Positions 34,623 through 43,486 of a stretch of DNA of 64,000 nt are shown here, one piece after another. Origin of the DNA: Olleya sp. YS (GTDB taxonomy: Bacteria > Bacteroidota > Bacteroidia > Flavobacteriales > Flavobacteriaceae); contig NZ_CP121685.1 of assembly GCF_029760915.1 (NCBI RefSeq), positions 594,001-658,000 of the forward strand, given 5' to 3'. How positions within the stretch are numbered: position 1 is the stretch's first letter; every line of letters starts with the position of its first letter. The position numbers and the translations under genes were made by a program. The notes beneath the pieces were generated by a model. That model made no database searches, was not told where the DNA came from, and worked only from the letters and a program-made list of their open reading frames with translations.

Positions 34623-35861
34623 GTGAAACTACTTTACAACATAGCTGTACATCTAGCCAAATTAGTTTTAAAAGTATTAAGCTTATTTAATAACAAGCTT
34701 AAACAAGGTGAAGTGGGTAGAGCTGAAACTTTTGAAAAACTTAAAAAAGCTATAAAAAAAAGCGATTATACTTTATGGTTTCATTGTGCGTCTTTAGGCG
34801 AGTATGAGCAAGGTTTACCCGTGTTTACTGAGTTAAGAAAATTATACCCTAAACATAAAACAGTACTTTCGTTTTTTTCTCCTTCAGGTTATGAGATTAG
34901 AAAAAATGCACCTTTTGCAGATGTTGTTGTGTATTTGCCTTTAGACACGAAACGTAATGCAAAACGATTTATTGATGTTGTACATCCTGAATTGACTGTA
35001 TTTGTTAAATATGAGATTTGGCCAAATTATTTAAATGAAATACAAACTAGAGGATTAAAAGCGATATTAATTTCGGCAGTATTTAGAAAAGACCAATCGT
35101 TTTTTAAATGGTACGGAAGCCAAACTAAAAATGCATTATTTGCTTTTGACCATATTTTTACGCAAAATGAAGCCTCTAAAAAATTACTAGAAAGCATAAA
35201 CTATAAAGCTATTACTGTATCTGGTGATACAAGGTTTGACCGTGTTTTAAACCAGTTGCAAATAGACAACAATTTACCTTTTGTTACCGATTTTAAAGCT
35301 GATAAATTATGTGTTGTTATTGGTAGTTCATGGCCAGAAGATGACTCTATTTTAGTAGATTTTATAAATAATTATAATGGAAAACCTGTAATATTTATTA
35401 TCGCTCCACATAATATTAAATCCAAACAGATTGAGTATTTAAAAGCGAGTTTAGATAAGAAAACAATTCTTTTTACAGAAAAAGAAACTAAAGATTTTAA
35501 AGACTACGATGTACTTATACTCAATACTATTGGACTACTAAGCAAAGTGTATAGCTATGCAGATATTGCTTATGTTGGTGGTGCAATGGGTACTACTGGC
35601 TTGCATAACATCTTAGAACCAGCAGTTTTTGGTGTTCCAATTATTATTGGTAATAACTATGATAAATTTCCTGAAGCTTTTGAAATGATTGCTAATAAAG
35701 GCGTGTTTTCTATTAAAAATAATGAAGACCTCTCCGTAATTTTAAATAAACTTATAGAAGATCAAACTTTTAGAGAAAATAGTGGACAAAATAACTTTGA
35801 GTACATCAAGCAAAACGAAGGTGCAATTAATAAGGTTTTACAATATTTGAAGTGTAATTAG
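34623..35861 (+). CDS. waaA: 3-deoxy-D-manno-octulosonic acid (Kdo) transferase
   Basis: Transfers Kdo from CMP-Kdo to lipid A precursors at the inner membrane. 412 residues, N-terminal membrane-associated helix then two Rossmann-like lobes: WFHCASLGEYEQG, KYEIWPNYL, GDTRFDRV, and the C-terminal VGGAMGTTGLHNILEPAVFGVP signature. The GTG at 34623 gives the family N-terminus (MKLLYNIAVHLA); a TTG nine codons upstream overlaps the promoter palindrome. Confidence 0.94.
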   Translation: MKLLYNIAVHLAKLVLKVLSLFNNKLKQGEVGRAETFEKLKKAIKKSDYTLWFHCASLGEYEQGLPVFTELRKLYPKHKTVLSFFSPSGYEIRKNAPFADVVVYLPLDTKRNAKRFIDVVHPELTVFVKYEIWPNYLNEIQTRGLKAILISAVFRKDQSFFKWYGSQTKNALFAFDHIFTQNEASKKLLESINYKAITVSGDTRFDRVLNQLQIDNNLPFVTDFKADKLCVVIGSSWPEDDSILVDFINNYNGKPVIFIIAPHNIKSKQIEYLKASLDKKTILFTEKETKDFKDYDVLILNTIGLLSKVYSYADIAYVGGAMGTTGLHNILEPAVFGVPIIIGNNYDKFPEAFEMIANKGVFSIKNNEDLSVILNKLIEDQTFRENSGQNNFEYIKQNEGAINKVLQYLKCN

Positions 35862-36070
35862 TTTACTGTTTTCTTTTTACTACAATTACATTTAGTACCA
35901 AACTGGTAATAATTAAAATCATATCCAAAGTAATAATTGATAGGATACTTCTGCAAATCAATTAACTCAGTAAATAATTAGAAAAATATAGAAGTCGTAG
36001 TCTTGATTATACGTTTTTACGTATTTAAACTATAAAATGTGCGCTTTACAGCGAAAATGTTAAAATTTTT

Positions 36071-36085
36071 AGCTTTGAAAGCTAT
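36071..36085. promoter_or_regulatory. Palindrome upstream of the small lipoprotein gene
   Basis: TAGCTTT-G-AAAGCTA, a perfect 7-bp inverted repeat with a 1-nt centre, 59 nt before the ATG at 36145. Operator-like. A second palindrome, ATACGT-TTTT-ACGTAT, lies at 36009-36024. The 283-nt gap 35862-36144 shows no gene that I can support. Confidence 0.35.
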
Positions 36086-36144
36086 TATTTTGTAATTAAC
36101 TTATTAAGTTTGAAAATATTATTGAACACTAAAATTAAAAACCA

Positions 36145-36426
36145 ATGAAAAAACTATTATTAAGTGCTGTATTAGTATCAGCAATCGCATTCACGTCTTG
36201 TAGAGATGTAAAAGACAACGCAGATAAAGCAGGTGATGCAGTAGAGAATACTGTAGAGGAAACAGGAGAAGCAATAAACAATGCTGCTCAAGAAACTGAA
36301 GAAGCTGCAAAAGATGGATTTGAAGCAACTGGAAAAGCAATTGATGATGCAGTAGAAGAAACTAAAGAAGCTGGTAATGCTGTCAAAGATGCTGTTAAAG
36401 AAGCAACAGACGACGACAAAAAATAA
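36145..36426 (+). CDS. Small helical lipoprotein, LEA/YtxH-like repeats
   Basis: 93 residues. The signal ends at a lipobox-like FTSC (C19), so it is probably lipid-anchored. The mature part is almost all Ala/Glu/Asp/Lys in loose 11-residue periods (for example DAVENTVEETGEA, AIDDAVEETKEA), predicting one long amphipathic helix as in late-embryogenesis-abundant-like and YtxH-like stress proteins. The role is unknown; protection of envelope or proteins under stress is a guess. Own palindrome upstream and terminator downstream, so a separate transcription unit. Confidence 0.8.
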   Translation: MKKLLLSAVLVSAIAFTSCRDVKDNADKAGDAVENTVEETGEAINNAAQETEEAAKDGFEATGKAIDDAVEETKEAGNAVKDAVKEATDDDKK

Positions 36427-36445
36427 TTTATTTTTAAAATAAATC

Positions 36446-36474
36446 AAAAAAACCACCTTTCGGGTGGTTTTTTT
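36446..36474 (+). terminator. Terminator of the small lipoprotein gene
   Basis: AACCACC-TTTCG-GGTGGTT with A-run before and T-run after. Confidence 0.88.
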
Positions 36475-36593
36475 ATATGCATTATTCTCATGTATTTAAC
36501 ATTTATTTAAATAAAAATTCATATAATTGTTAATTTTTAGGTTTAAATTGTTAATATGTCAATAAATTTTAATAATTGTTTATAATAATATAA

Positions 36594-36624
36594 TTGCATA
36601 CAGGTCTCTAATATTTTAATTTTG
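36594..36624 (+). promoter_or_regulatory. Promoter of the 185-residue exported protein
   Basis: TTG (36594-36596), 20-nt spacer, TAATTTTG (36617-36624): a good -33/-7 pair, 26 nt before the ATG. Confidence 0.6.
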
Positions 36625-36650
36625 TATCGAACCAAAAATTATATATAACT

Positions 36651-37208
36651 ATGAAAAATTTAAAACTGTATACTGCAGTATTCGCTTTAGGATTTGCATC
36701 TTATACAACACAAGCACAAGATTTAGGAGATACCGATAATGCAACAATTAGTATTGAAGCAGAAGTTGTTGGATTAAGCAATTGGTCTTCTTATAATACC
36801 ATTGCTAAACAAATGGAAACTTTTGAAAAAGCTACAGCAACCGATCAAATGACAATGTTAAGATCGTGGAAGCCTGTTGTTCAAACTCTTGACGACACTA
36901 GACCAAATTGGATTAACACAGAAGAAATCAACGAAGATATCGCAGATTTCCAGAAAGAGTATTTTGAGGCTATAGAAAACATGAGTGCTACGTCAAATGA
37001 TTTTAATGAAGATGTAGAGGAATTAGTTGAAGCTTACAACGATATGACAGAAGAAGCAAACGAAATTTTTGATGAATATGTCAAAATCAATAGAGAAGCT
37101 TATAATAATTATAAGAAAGAAGTTAAAGATGGAAATTACAAAGAAGCTCAAAAGCAATATAAAGAAGATGTGAAAGAGCTTACTGAGGTAAGAGAAGTTG
37201 AAAAATAA
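36651..37208 (+). CDS. Exported helical protein of unknown function
   Basis: 185 residues with a signal peptide ending near TTQAQ (residue 23). The mature protein is acidic and largely helical; residues 95-185 look like a coiled coil (DVEELVEAYNDMTEEANEIFDEYVK in outline) with a Lys-rich end. No known domain is recognised. It has its own promoter and terminator. Together with the preceding LEA-like lipoprotein it forms a pair of small exported helical proteins, possibly stress-related; that is inference. Confidence 0.75.
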   Translation: MKNLKLYTAVFALGFASYTTQAQDLGDTDNATISIEAEVVGLSNWSSYNTIAKQMETFEKATATDQMTMLRSWKPVVQTLDDTRPNWINTEEINEDIADFQKEYFEAIENMSATSNDFNEDVEELVEAYNDMTEEANEIFDEYVKINREAYNNYKKEVKDGNYKEAQKQYKEDVKELTEVREVEK

Positions 37209-37233
37209 TATTACATTATTTTATTAATTTATT

Positions 37234-37262
37234 AAGACTACCAATAGGTAGTCTTTTTTTTG
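37234..37262 (+). terminator. Terminator of the 185-residue protein gene
   Basis: AAGACTACC-AATA-GGTAGTCTT followed by a T-run. Confidence 0.92.
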
Positions 37263-37293
37263 TCTATTAATATACCCACTAACTACATTATAA

Positions 37294-37336
37294 AACAAAA
37301 AAACCTCTTGAAAATCAAACGATTAACAAGAGGTTT
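37294..37336 (-). terminator. Terminator of the tRNA-Gly/tRNA-Leu unit
   Basis: AAACCTCTTG (37301-37310) pairs with CAAGAGGTTT (37327-37336) around a 16-nt loop; on the minus strand it is followed by a run of seven Ts. It lies 2 nt beyond the tRNA-Leu 3' end. Confidence 0.88.
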
Positions 37337-37338
37337 AG

Positions 37339-37422
37339 TACTGAAGACGGGACTTGAACCCGTACGTCCTAATGGACATTGGATTTTAAGTCCAACGTGT
37401 CTACCAATTCCACCACTTCAGC
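37339..37422 (-). tRNA. tRNA-Leu (anticodon UAA)
   Basis: 84 nt with a class II long variable arm. The acceptor stem GCTGAAG pairs with CTTCAGT, the D arm has TGGTAGACAC, the anticodon loop is CTTAAAA giving UAA, and the T arm has the GGTTCAAGTCC core. The 3' CCA is not encoded. Transcribed after tRNA-Gly from the same promoter. Confidence 0.96.
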
Positions 37423-37450
37423 ATTGGAATATGTTTAGGAAAAATCTCAG

Positions 37451-37522
37451 AGCGAAAGACGGGATTTGAACCCGCGACCCTCACCTTGGCAAGGTGATGC
37501 TCTACCCCTGAGCTACTTTCGC
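37451..37522 (-). tRNA. tRNA-Gly (anticodon GCC)
   Basis: 72 nt: acceptor GCGAAAG / CTTTCGC, D arm AGCTCAGGGGTAGAGC, anticodon stem-loop CACCT-TGCCAAG-GTG giving GCC, and T arm CGGGTTTGAACCCG. CCA is not encoded. First of two tRNAs in the unit. Confidence 0.97.
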
Positions 37523-37560
37523 AGTCTTTAAATGAACGAGCAATACGATGATTGCGGATG

Positions 37561-37590
37561 CAAATTTAAGATATTTATAGAAATTGCAAA
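37561..37590 (-). promoter_or_regulatory. tRNA operon promoter
   Basis: On the minus strand TTTG (37590-37587), 18-nt spacer, TAAATTTG (37568-37561): a near-ideal Bacteroidota promoter about 38 nt upstream of tRNA-Gly. Confidence 0.75.
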
Positions 37591-37618
37591 GCCTTTTTTA
37601 AAAAATAATTAAATTAAT

Positions 37619-40231
37619 TTATACTGGCTTCTTTTTCACTAACATACGCTTAATTTCATTAAGTTTCATTAAAGCTTCAACTGGTGTTAATGTGTCTATA
37701 TCTGTATGTAAAATCTCTTCTTTAATATTTTCTAATAACGGATCGTCTAAATTAAAGAAACTTAATTGCATCTCATCTTGCATCGATTTTACTTTATCAG
37801 TCAATTCTTCACTAGAATGACTTTTTTCCAATTTTTTTAATATTTGGTTTGCACGACGCAATACTTGTTGTGGCATTCCAGCCATTTTAGCTACGTGTAT
37901 TCCAAAACTGTGTTCGCTTCCACCTTCAACCAATTTACGTAAGAACAAGACATTGTCTTTTAATTCTTTTACAGACACATTAAAGTTTTTAATACGCTCA
38001 AAGGTTTCGGTCATTTCATTTAACTCGTGGTAATGCGTTGCAAATAGGGTTTTTGGTTTTGCTGGATGCTCATGCAAATACTCACTTATAGCCCAAGCAA
38101 TAGAGATTCCGTCATAGGTACTTGTTCCTCGACCAATTTCATCTAACAAGACTAAACTTCTGTCTGAAATATTATTTAATATGGATGCAGTTTCATTCAT
38201 CTCTACCATAAATGTCGATTCTCCCATTGAGATATTATCACTAGCACCTACACGAGTAAAAATCTTATCCACCACACCTATTCTAGCTGCTTTAGCAGGC
38301 ACAAAGCTTCCTATTTGTGCTAGTAAAACAATTAACGCTGTTTGGCGTAATATTGCGGACTTACCAGACATATTTGGTCCAGTAATCATAATAATTTGCT
38401 GTGTGTCTCTGTCTAAAAATAAATTATTAGCAATGTAAGGTTCTCCTATTGGTAATTGTTTTTCTATAACTGGATGACGACCATCTGTAATCTCTAAATC
38501 AAATGATTCATCTATTGTTGGATAAATATAATTATTGTCTGAAGCCAATTGTGCAAAACCGCATAAGCAATCTATTTTACCAATTAAATAGGCATTTTGC
38601 TGTACTGGTTTTATATATTGATTCATCCACAATACCAAATCCATAAACAGTTTTTGTTCGATAGCCATGATGCGCTCTTCTGCACCTAAAATTTTGGCTT
38701 CGTATTCTTTTAATTCTTCTGTAATGTAACGCTCTGCATTGACTAATGTTTGTTTTCTAATCCATTCTTCTGGCACTTTATCTTTATGAGTATTACGGAC
38801 TTCTATGTAGTAACCAAACACGTTATTTGATGCTATTTTTAGTGACGTAATACCTGTGCGCTCACTCTCACGCTCTAACATTTTATCTAAATAGTCTTTA
38901 CCAGAAGTAGATAGTGCTCTTAACTCATCCAACTCGGTTGAAAAACCTGGTGCAATTGTTTTTCCTTTAAGAATATTTACTGGTGCCTCCTCATTTAGAG
39001 TTTCTTTAATTTTTTCACGTAAGACATCGCAACTTTGTAAATTATCACCAATAACTTTTAGCGACTCGTTATTACATTGACTAGCTAAAGATTTTATAGG
39101 AATAATAGCTTCTAAAGAATTTTTCAGCTGAATAACCTCTCGAGGACTTACCTTTTGTGTTGCTATTTTAGAAATGAGTCGTTCTAAATCACCTATTAAT
39201 TTAATGTGATGTTGAATCTTTTGCAACACCACATGATCTTGTTTTAAATAAGAAACGACTTCGTGACGCTCCTTTATTTTTTCAATATGCTTAAGCGGTA
39301 AAGCCAACCAACGTTTTAATAAACGTCCTCCCATTGGAGAAATGGTTTTATCTATAACATTTAGTAAGGTAACTGCATTATTATTAGTAGAATTGTATAG
39401 CTCTAAGTTTCGGATTGTAAAACGATCCATCCAGACATAATCATCTTCTGCAATTCTAGAAATAGACGAAATATGCTCTAATTTGTTATGCTGAGTTTCG
39501 CCTAAATAATGTAAGATAGATCCTGAAGCAATTATCCCTTCGTTTAAATCTGCAACTCCAAATCCTTTTAATGACCTGGTATCAAAATGCTTCAACAAGA
39601 TTTCATTAGCATAATCTGGTTGGTAGACCCAATCTTCTAAATTAAACGTATGAAAATCGCTACCAAAAACTTCTGCAAATCTGTTACGTTTAGGTTTAGC
39701 TACTAATACTTCACTTGGGTTAAAATTCTGTAATAATTTATCAATATATTCTTGGTTTCCTTGAGAGGTTAAAAACTCGCCAGTTGAGATATCTAAAAAT
39801 GAAATCCCAATATGTACTTTTCCGAAGTAAACCGAGCACAAAAAATTGTTAGTTTTGGACTGCAACACCTCATCATTTAAAGCTACTCCTGGCGTTACCA
39901 ATTCGGTCACACCACGTTTTACGATAGTTTTTGTTTGCTTTGGATCTTCTAATTGATCGCAAATCGCGACACGCTCTCCTGCTTTTACTAGCTTAGGCAA
40001 ATAGGTGTTTATAGAATGATGTGGGAAACCAGCAAGTTCGGTTTCGGTTTCGCTGCCTGCACCTCTTTTGGTTAAAATAATACCTAATATACCTGCTGCT
40101 TTAATAGCGTCTTCTCCAAACGTTTCGTAAAAATCACCGACTCTAAAAAGCAATAACGCATCAGGATACTTTGCTTTAATCGCATTGTATTGCTTCATTA
40201 ATGGAGTGACTTTTTTACTTTTTGTTGCCAA
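37619..40231 (-). CDS. mutS: DNA mismatch repair protein MutS
   Basis: Recognises mismatches and starts repair. 870 residues: mismatch-binding N-terminal domain with the GDFYETF (F-x-E) motif, connector, core/clamp domains, ATPase with Walker A GPNMSGKS, Walker [15 protein letters not shown], the ATHYHEL segment, and a C-terminal dimerisation tail. Full length for MutS1. The 180-nt region between mutS and the divergent RNA methylase contains two stem-loop repeats. Confidence 0.97.
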   Translation of the reverse strand: MATKSKKVTPLMKQYNAIKAKYPDALLLFRVGDFYETFGEDAIKAAGILGIILTKRGAGSETETELAGFPHHSINTYLPKLVKAGERVAICDQLEDPKQTKTIVKRGVTELVTPGVALNDEVLQSKTNNFLCSVYFGKVHIGISFLDISTGEFLTSQGNQEYIDKLLQNFNPSEVLVAKPKRNRFAEVFGSDFHTFNLEDWVYQPDYANEILLKHFDTRSLKGFGVADLNEGIIASGSILHYLGETQHNKLEHISSISRIAEDDYVWMDRFTIRNLELYNSTNNNAVTLLNVIDKTISPMGGRLLKRWLALPLKHIEKIKERHEVVSYLKQDHVVLQKIQHHIKLIGDLERLISKIATQKVSPREVIQLKNSLEAIIPIKSLASQCNNESLKVIGDNLQSCDVLREKIKETLNEEAPVNILKGKTIAPGFSTELDELRALSTSGKDYLDKMLERESERTGITSLKIASNNVFGYYIEVRNTHKDKVPEEWIRKQTLVNAERYITEELKEYEAKILGAEERIMAIEQKLFMDLVLWMNQYIKPVQQNAYLIGKIDCLCGFAQLASDNNYIYPTIDESFDLEITDGRHPVIEKQLPIGEPYIANNLFLDRDTQQIIMITGPNMSGKSAILRQTALIVLLAQIGSFVPAKAARIGVVDKIFTRVGASDNISMGESTFMVEMNETASILNNISDRSLVLLDEIGRGTSTYDGISIAWAISEYLHEHPAKPKTLFATHYHELNEMTETFERIKNFNVSVKELKDNVLFLRKLVEGGSEHSFGIHVAKMAGMPQQVLRRANQILKKLEKSHSSEELTDKVKSMQDEMQLSFFNLDDPLLENIKEEILHTDIDTLTPVEALMKLNEIKRMLVKKKPV

Positions 40232-40332
40232 AGGTTTTTTGTTTATTAGTAAGTTTGCTAATGTAACTAAATATTGATTTTTACAGAAGTCAATTGAGTT
40301 TAAGTTATTGATAATTATTCACAATTTAAACG

Positions 40333-40361
40333 AGTGGATTCCTGCTTTCGCAGGAATGACA
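40333..40361 (+). repeat. Dispersed stem-loop repeat, copy B
   Basis: Identical over 29 nt to 3935-3963; stem ATTCCTGC (40338-40345), loop TTTC, GCAGGAAT (40350-40357), trailing GACA. Confidence 0.75.
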
Positions 40362-40373
40362 AAAAGGAAGAAA

Positions 40374-40396
40374 GATTTCCGCTTTCGCGGAAATGA
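40374..40396 (+). repeat. Stem-loop repeat with TTTC loop, variant stem (copy C)
   Basis: ATTTCCGC (40375-40382), loop TTTC, GCGGAAAT (40387-40394), trailing GA. Same loop and layout as copies A and B, with compensating changes in the stem. It lies 17 nt before the ATG of the RNA methylase, 17 nt after copy B. Confidence 0.65.
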
Positions 40397-40411
40397 AAAT
40401 TAAAATTTTCA

Positions 40412-40945
40412 ATGAGAAAACTAAAAAACAGCGAACTAGACAGACTAAGTATTGATGATTTTAAAACCGCTAAAAAAACACCAATAATTGTTGTTTTAGA
40501 CAACATTAGAAGTTTAAATAATATTGGAAGCGTGTTTAGAACTAGTGATGCGTTTTTAGTTGAAAAAATTTACCTCTGCGGAATTACAGCAACGCCTCCA
40601 CATAAAGACATCCATAAAACCGCTTTAGGAAGCACAGATACGGTTGCATGGGAATATGTTGAAAATACTTTGGATTTAGTTAAAAAGTTGAAATCTAACA
40701 ACATAACTGTTTGTTCTATTGAGCAAGCTGAAAACGCTACGATGCTAGATGACTTTAAAGTTGAAGCTAATCAAAAATACGCTTTAGTTTTTGGTAACGA
40801 AGTTAAAGGTGTCGCACAAGATGTGGTTACTGAAAGTGATGTTGTGATTGAAATCCCTCAGTTTGGAACTAAGCACTCACTTAATATTAGTGTGAGTTGT
40901 GGTGTAGTGGTTTGGGATGTGTTTAGTAAGTTGAAAAACTTTTAA
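40412..40945 (+). CDS. SpoU/TrmH-family RNA 2'-O-methyltransferase
   Basis: 177 residues of the SPOUT knot fold: motif 1 NIRSLNNIGSVFRTSDAF (N and R conserved), motif 2 VFGNEVKGV, motif 3 IPQFGTKHSLNISVSCGVV. There is no separate substrate-binding domain, so the target (tRNA or rRNA 2'-O position) cannot be named. The start ATG follows the stem-loop repeats. Divergent from mutS. Confidence 0.92.
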   Translation: MRKLKNSELDRLSIDDFKTAKKTPIIVVLDNIRSLNNIGSVFRTSDAFLVEKIYLCGITATPPHKDIHKTALGSTDTVAWEYVENTLDLVKKLKSNNITVCSIEQAENATMLDDFKVEANQKYALVFGNEVKGVAQDVVTESDVVIEIPQFGTKHSLNISVSCGVVVWDVFSKLKNF

Positions 40946-40990
40946 AATGCACCTCAACTATGCTCAATGTGACATCATTATAGCATAAAC

Positions 40991-41470
40991 TTATTTAATA
41001 GGCACCCAAATCTCCTCTTCAGTTATTGGGTTTGAAGGATAATAGTCTTCAGGTAATTTTTCAAAATGCGGTCTGTTATCTAACACATATTCTGAATTTG
41101 GCAACCAATTAGTATGAATAAATTGCCAAGCTTCTAAAAACCCTTCTGGCTTTCCTTTGTAATTAAATACTGCGTAATTCCCTTCTTTAATCGTTAGCGT
41201 TTCCAAACCTTCAGGAATAGTTTCAAAACTTGACACTTCTACTCCAACCCATTTTACGTATTCTGTATGTGGTGTCATGTCTTTTAAATTAAACTCATCA
41301 TACATTTGAATAGAGAATTTTTGTGTACCAACACGATTTAAAACCTCATGACGTCTAGGCATAAATTGTCTTGCTAGATTAGCTGTGCCTTGAGCATTGG
41401 TCATAAAAGTCAAGTTGTCTTTTAAACCAACTATTAAAATAGCTTTTGATTGTATAATTTTAGGCGTCAT
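40991..41470 (-). CDS. GyrI-like / AraC effector-binding domain protein
   Basis: 159 residues containing only the GyrI-like small-molecule-binding fold (YDEFNLKDMTPHTEYVKWVGVEVSSF, then a Gly-Asn-Tyr strand and the EAWQFIHTNWLPNSEYVLDNRPHFE block). No DNA-binding domain is attached, so it is a stand-alone effector-binding or SRPBCC/heme-like carrier protein rather than a regulator by itself. Overlaps the folK-dnk stop by 11 bp. Confidence 0.85.
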   Translation of the reverse strand: MTPKIIQSKAILIVGLKDNLTFMTNAQGTANLARQFMPRRHEVLNRVGTQKFSIQMYDEFNLKDMTPHTEYVKWVGVEVSSFETIPEGLETLTIKEGNYAVFNYKGKPEGFLEAWQFIHTNWLPNSEYVLDNRPHFEKLPEDYYPSNPITEEEIWVPIK

Positions 41471-42596
41471 TTGTACAAATTTGATTTAATAACCATAAAT
41501 AATCTGATCGATTTTTGACAAAATCTCTATCCGAAATATCTATAATCTTAACATTAAACTCGGTTTGGCTTTTTAAAAAGTCCAAATAACCAGCGTTAAT
41601 TTTTTCAAGATAATCGTCTTCAATTTCGCTTTCGTATTTACGTCCACGCTTTTTTATATTGGCCTGCAAACGCTCTGTATTTTGATATAAATACACGTAC
41701 AAATCTGGCTTTGCAATGTCTTTATACATTAAATAGAATAGCTTTCTGTACAATTTAAACTCGTCTGGTTGTAATGTGATTTTAGAAAAAATCAACGATT
41801 TAAACACATCATAATCACTAACAATAAAATCTTTAAATAAATCTAGTTGCCCTAAATCGTCTGTGATTTGCTGATAACGATCTGCCAAAAAAGACATCTC
41901 TAAAGTAAACGCATAGCGTTGAGGCTCTTTATAAAATTTTGGCAAAAATGGGTTGTCTGCAAAACGCTCTAGCACCAATTTGGCATTAAAATCTTCAGCT
42001 ATTTGAGTCGCTAAACTTGTTTTTCCTGCACCAATATTACCTTCAATAGCAATGTAATTATGTTTTGAAAAATCAAATTGTTTACTCGGGTTTTTCAACC
42101 AAATTTTAACCGGTTCTAAAACACTTTTGTCTTCACACTCCTCTAAAAGGGTTTCTACTGTTTTATTAAATGTGGGATGCTCAAATTTACTTGCAATTAA
42201 ATTTAGAGGCTCTAATACAAATCGACGTTTGTGTGCTTCAGGATGCGGGATAATTAGATTTTTTTCGTCTAGCTGTTCTTCATCATAAAAAATAATATCT
42301 AAATCTATTATTCTGGATTCATAACCATCTGCTTGCTTGGGTGAACGTCCTAAGTCTTTTTCAATTTGCAATAATTTAGTCAACACTTTTTTTGGTTTAA
42401 GTGTTGTTTTTATAGCAATACAAGTATTTAAAAAGTCGTCACCTTCAAACCCAAATGCTGGGCTTTGATAGACTTTTGCAATGCTTATAACATTACCAAT
42501 GTGTTTAAAAACAGCATCTACAGCGTGTTGTAAGTTTTTAAACTTATCACCTTTATTACTTCCTAATGCTATGTAAACGGTTTTTTGGTCAATCAT
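41460..42596 (-). CDS. folK: HPPK (FolK) fused to a deoxynucleoside kinase
   Basis: 378 residues with two enzymes. Residues 1-155 are 6-hydroxymethyl-7,8-dihydropterin pyrophosphokinase (YIALGSNKGDKFKNL, SPAFGFEGDDFLN, SRIIDLDIIFYD, PHPEAHKRRFVLEPL) for folate synthesis. Residues about 170-378 are a deoxynucleoside kinase with P-loop IEGNIGAGKTSLA, an ERFADNPF segment and a lid arginine region (KRGRKYE). The fusion occurs in other Bacteroidota; both halves keep their motifs. The ATG at 42596 is chosen by family length. Confidence 0.92.
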   Translation of the reverse strand: MIDQKTVYIALGSNKGDKFKNLQHAVDAVFKHIGNVISIAKVYQSPAFGFEGDDFLNTCIAIKTTLKPKKVLTKLLQIEKDLGRSPKQADGYESRIIDLDIIFYDEEQLDEKNLIIPHPEAHKRRFVLEPLNLIASKFEHPTFNKTVETLLEECEDKSVLEPVKIWLKNPSKQFDFSKHNYIAIEGNIGAGKTSLATQIAEDFNAKLVLERFADNPFLPKFYKEPQRYAFTLEMSFLADRYQQITDDLGQLDLFKDFIVSDYDVFKSLIFSKITLQPDEFKLYRKLFYLMYKDIAKPDLYVYLYQNTERLQANIKKRGRKYESEIEDDYLEKINAGYLDFLKSQTEFNVKIIDISDRDFVKNRSDYLWLLNQICTNDA

Positions 42597-42668
42597 ATAT
42601 TCTTTAGCAAAATAACTAAAAGAAATCCACTTAGTTCTTATCTTTATCAAATCTGTTAATAAGTTTTT

Positions 42669-43373
42669 ATGACACTAAAAGACAAACTAGCTGCACAAAA
42701 AATTTACTTGTTTTTAGGCGCACTTTTTATAACTGCATTGGTGGTTTCTAATCTTATTTTTCAGAAATTCTTTTATTGGCACCCTTTTGACATTGAGATT
42801 TTTAATACTAAATTATTTGAAATTTCAGTAGGTATTCTACCCTATCCAATTACCTTTTTAATCACCGATTTAATTAGTGAAATTTATGGTAAAAAACGTG
42901 CTAATCAAATTGTTGTTGCTGGAATTTTCGCTTCTGTATTTTCACTTTTAATTATTTATACTGCTAATACAGTTTCTGCAACATCGTGGTCGCCTGTTGA
43001 CGATAGTTTGTTTACTACCGTATTTGGCAACACCATTATTGCAGTTTTTGCTAGTATGATGGCCTATTTGTTAGCACAATTGGTAGATATTCAAATTTAT
43101 CATTTCTGGAAAAGCTTAACCAAAGGAAAACACTTATGGCTACGTAATAATTTCTCAACATTCTTGTCTCAATTTGTAGATACATTTTCTGTGCTATTTT
43201 TATTATGTTCTTTTGGAGAAATCCCATGGGATAAGTTTACAGGTTTACTCATTAGCGGGTTTATTTTTAAAGTTTTAATTGCCATTTTAGACACCCCCTT
43301 TTTATATTTAGGCGTCTATCTTTTTAGACAACGTTTTAATCTGAAAGTCAACGAAGAATTGCAATTACTATAG
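42669..43373 (+). CDS. Queuosine precursor transporter (YhhQ/VUT family)
   Basis: 234 residues with about six transmembrane segments, matching the YhhQ/VUT family that imports queuine precursors (preQ0/preQ1) for tRNA modification. Visible family blocks are FLITDLISEIYGKKRANQIV and LSQFVDTFSVLF. No queuosine biosynthesis gene is adjacent. Divergent from folK. Confidence 0.92.
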   Translation: MTLKDKLAAQKIYLFLGALFITALVVSNLIFQKFFYWHPFDIEIFNTKLFEISVGILPYPITFLITDLISEIYGKKRANQIVVAGIFASVFSLLIIYTANTVSATSWSPVDDSLFTTVFGNTIIAVFASMMAYLLAQLVDIQIYHFWKSLTKGKHLWLRNNFSTFLSQFVDTFSVLFLLCSFGEIPWDKFTGLLISGFIFKVLIAILDTPFLYLGVYLFRQRFNLKVNEELQLL

Positions 43374-43486
43374 CATAAGAAGTAAATGCTAAACTTTTAT
43401 TAAATACTTTTATATAAACATCTATTTAATTAGTTTGAGCGTAAGTAACTATAACAGATTTATTACCGTTTTACGGAACATTCAAT

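Noticed and set aside
35858-35959. 33-codon open stretch on the minus strand after waaA, with protein-like YFGYDFNYYQFG residues
   Set aside because: It is bounded by stops, has no start codon, and no continuation in the adjacent frames could be found; too short to call a gene remnant.
36178-36456. 92-residue minus-strand frame rich in Phe, Cys and Ser opposite the LEA-like lipoprotein
   Set aside because: It is the mirror of the biased Ala/Glu/Lys codons of the real gene; no promoter or family resemblance.
40960-40985. Inverted repeat TATGCT / AGCATA between the RNA methylase and GyrI-like genes as a terminator
   Set aside because: Only 6 bp with a long loop and no T-run.
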